From Pteria penguin (taxonomy: Eukaryota; Mollusca; Bivalvia; Pterioida; Pteriidae): a DNA stretch of 64,000 bases. The translations under genes were made by a program, and so were the position numbers. The notes beneath the pieces were generated by a model. That model made no database searches and was not told the DNA's origin. It worked only from the letters and a program-made list of their open reading frames with translations. The DNA lies in the NCBI GenBank assembly GCA_035048485.1, contig CM068585.1, positions 12,534,501 to 12,598,500 of the forward strand, written 5' to 3'. Shown one piece after another: positions 62,531 to 64,000 of the stretch (position 1 is its first letter; every line of letters begins with the position of its first letter).

Positions 62531-63060
62531 GAGTCGGCTTCGGTGAAGCCACACTCATTGCAATCACTTTCTTTTCAGGGATTATAACTTTCACTACCGA
62601 TATAGAGCTTACTACGCCGCTGAAAAATAAAGTGCCGAAAAATTACTGATGTTGTCTTAGAAATTCTTGATCAGCACAATATACCTTTAGCTCAGTTAAT
62701 TTAAGCTAAACATAAACTAATTTAAATAACTCAAAAAAGGAGTTGCAATAATGTTTTCAAATTTCGGGTAATAATATGTAGTTGTGACTACTTTACGATG
62801 TGTTTACCACCGACACCGTCGGATGTACTCGATTGTGTAATTCTCCGGACAAAGCATTTGTCTTGATCTTGTATCGCTTGTTTTTATCAAGAAATTTCAA
62901 TTAAAGTTTTCCCCAACATGTTCTGGATTTTTAGTTCTTTTTCACATATATGACAAATTTAAAGATCGATCTTCCCGCATTTCCTCTGATAATGAAAATG
63001 CAATATAAATATTTAGGTAAATGTTGTATGTTGTATACTTAAAATCAGCAAAGCCGACTC
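62531..63060. mobile_element. Possible small DNA element with GAGTCGGCTT ends
   Basis: GAGTCGGCTT at 62531-62540 is inverted exactly at 63051-63060 (AAGCCGACTC). The left end also has a local hairpin (GGCTTCGGTGAAGCC). Only 10 bp match and no target duplication is evident, so this is tentative. Confidence 0.35.
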
Positions 63061-63321
63061 TCAGGACTTTTGAGTACTTTGATTTTTAAAATTACAAGTT
63101 ATCAAAACAGCATTCTCATATCTAACTTATGTACTTCACCAGAGTGTGTTTTAGGTAAGTCAATATTATACTGTGAATTACCCCTAAAGAACCAAATAGC
63201 CAGAGACCTTGCACTCAGAAGTCATCATTTTGCCATTTATTACCTCATCAGGTATAATTCACTGTTTTGTTATACCTAAACAAGGTCTTCATTATTATAA
63301 CATTTTTCAATCTGATATCAG

Positions 63322-63422
63322 GTTCAGCTATTGCTTGGTAACTCTCTTATGCATCCAACCGAGGTAGTAGAAGTGTATGATGGAACCCGACTCGACCCGG
63401 AAAAGCTTCTCATCAGATTCAG
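63322..63422 (+). CDS. CUB-type glycoprotein gene, exon with second YDG motif (last in window)
   Basis: The acceptor TGATATCAG ends at 63321; phase 0 entry, phase 2 exit at GTATAT (63423). It encodes VQLLLGNSLMHPTEVVEVYD, then GTRLDPEKLLIRF and part of Arg. 'EVVEVYDGTR....LL.RF' is the CUB YDG strand, parallel to DTVVVYDGMR in the exon at 55958. With the exon at 60219 it forms most of a second CUB-like module. Both modules are split by an intron, but at different places and phases. The gene continues to the right of the window; whether it ends in a transmembrane segment cannot be seen. Confidence 0.8.
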
Positions 63423-63449
63423 GTATATATTTTTCCATCATTCATGGTA

Positions 63450-64000
63450 GGTGTGACAAGCCAAACAAGAGATACTTACTGTCTCATACTTATTTTGTCT
63501 CATATTTACTGTCCCATACTTACTATCCCATACCGATGGTCTAATACTTAACTATTGCATACTTACTGTCTGATACTTATTGTCTCATACTTGCTGTCTC
63601 ATGCCTACTGTCTCAAACTTACTGTCTCATAGTTTGCTCATACTTACTGTCCCATACTTGCTATCTCATACCCACTGTCTCATACTTACTCTCTCATACT
63701 TACTTTCTTATACTTATTTTGTCTCGTATTTACTGTCTCAATCTTACTGTCCCATACTTACTGTCTCATATTTACTGTTTCATACTTACTGTCCCATACT
63801 TAACTGTCTCATACTTTCTGTCTCATACCTTATGTCTCACACCCACGTTTCATACTTACTGTCTCATACCTACTGTCTCATACTTACTGTCTCATACCTA
63901 CTGTCTCATACCCACTGTCTCATACCCAGTGTCTCATACCCACTGGCGTATACCCACTGTCTCATACTTAATTTGTCTCATACTTGCTGTCTCATACTTA
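63450..64000. repeat. 14 bp tandem repeat TTACTGTCTCATAC
   Basis: Around 38 units, mostly 14 bp with some longer spacers and variants (CCCATAC, CACTGTC). It begins within about 60 bp of the last exon's donor and runs off the right edge, in the next intron of the CUB-type gene. Confidence 0.93.

Overview
This window is eukaryotic and looks like mollusc nuclear DNA, most likely bivalve. The reasons are: first exons of two temptin-like genes (a mollusc-enriched secreted family), genes split by GT/AG introns, tRNA-derived SINEs with A and B boxes, non-LTR retrotransposon remnants, and AT-rich DNA carrying repeats that begin like molluscan interspersed families (for example 'TTAGCTCACCTGAGCC' and 'TATACCCACTGC'). 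No prokaryotic features were seen. The species cannot be fixed from the sequence alone.

Layout. About half of the 64 kb is tandem repeat, in some 17 separate arrays with units from 14 to about 145 bp. Left part (1-37.7 kb, minus strand): temptin-like gene A has its first exon at 5061-5288, with a 4 kb array (1-4062) in the following intron; its later exons lie off the left edge. Temptin-like gene B has its first exon at 37512-37721. A phase-matched second exon is at 13137-13346, which implies a 24 kb intron filled with arrays of 40, 84, 33+25, 56, 75 and 27 bp units plus transposons. Between A and B exon 2 lie nested LINE fragments (7.0-8.1 kb), a 50 bp array (8.8-10.8 kb) and a DNA-transposon-like element (11.5-12.8 kb).

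Middle (38-52 kb): no convincing exon. It holds two SINE copies, one with a 14 bp target-site duplication, a 1.9 kb foldback element with long inverted arms built of 21 bp repeats, a molluscan interspersed repeat, inverted arrays of a palindromic ACACGACCGTCGTGT motif, and three arrays of 41, about 87 and 27 bp.

Right part (52.7-64 kb, plus strand): six exons with compatible phases (1,1,1,1,0,2) encode the start of a secreted or membrane glycoprotein. It has a signal peptide followed by two CUB-like modules with seven N-glycosylation sequons. It continues past the right edge. Most of its introns carry their own repeat: a 37 bp array, a pogo-like element with a TA duplication, an 80 bp array, a roughly 145 bp array and a 14 bp array. 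The 37 bp array is the most unusual object here. Its unit is the exon-2 splice donor itself, so the real 5' splice site is followed by about 27 near-copies.

The long open frames in the arrays are by-products of stop-poor repeats and are not annotated as genes.
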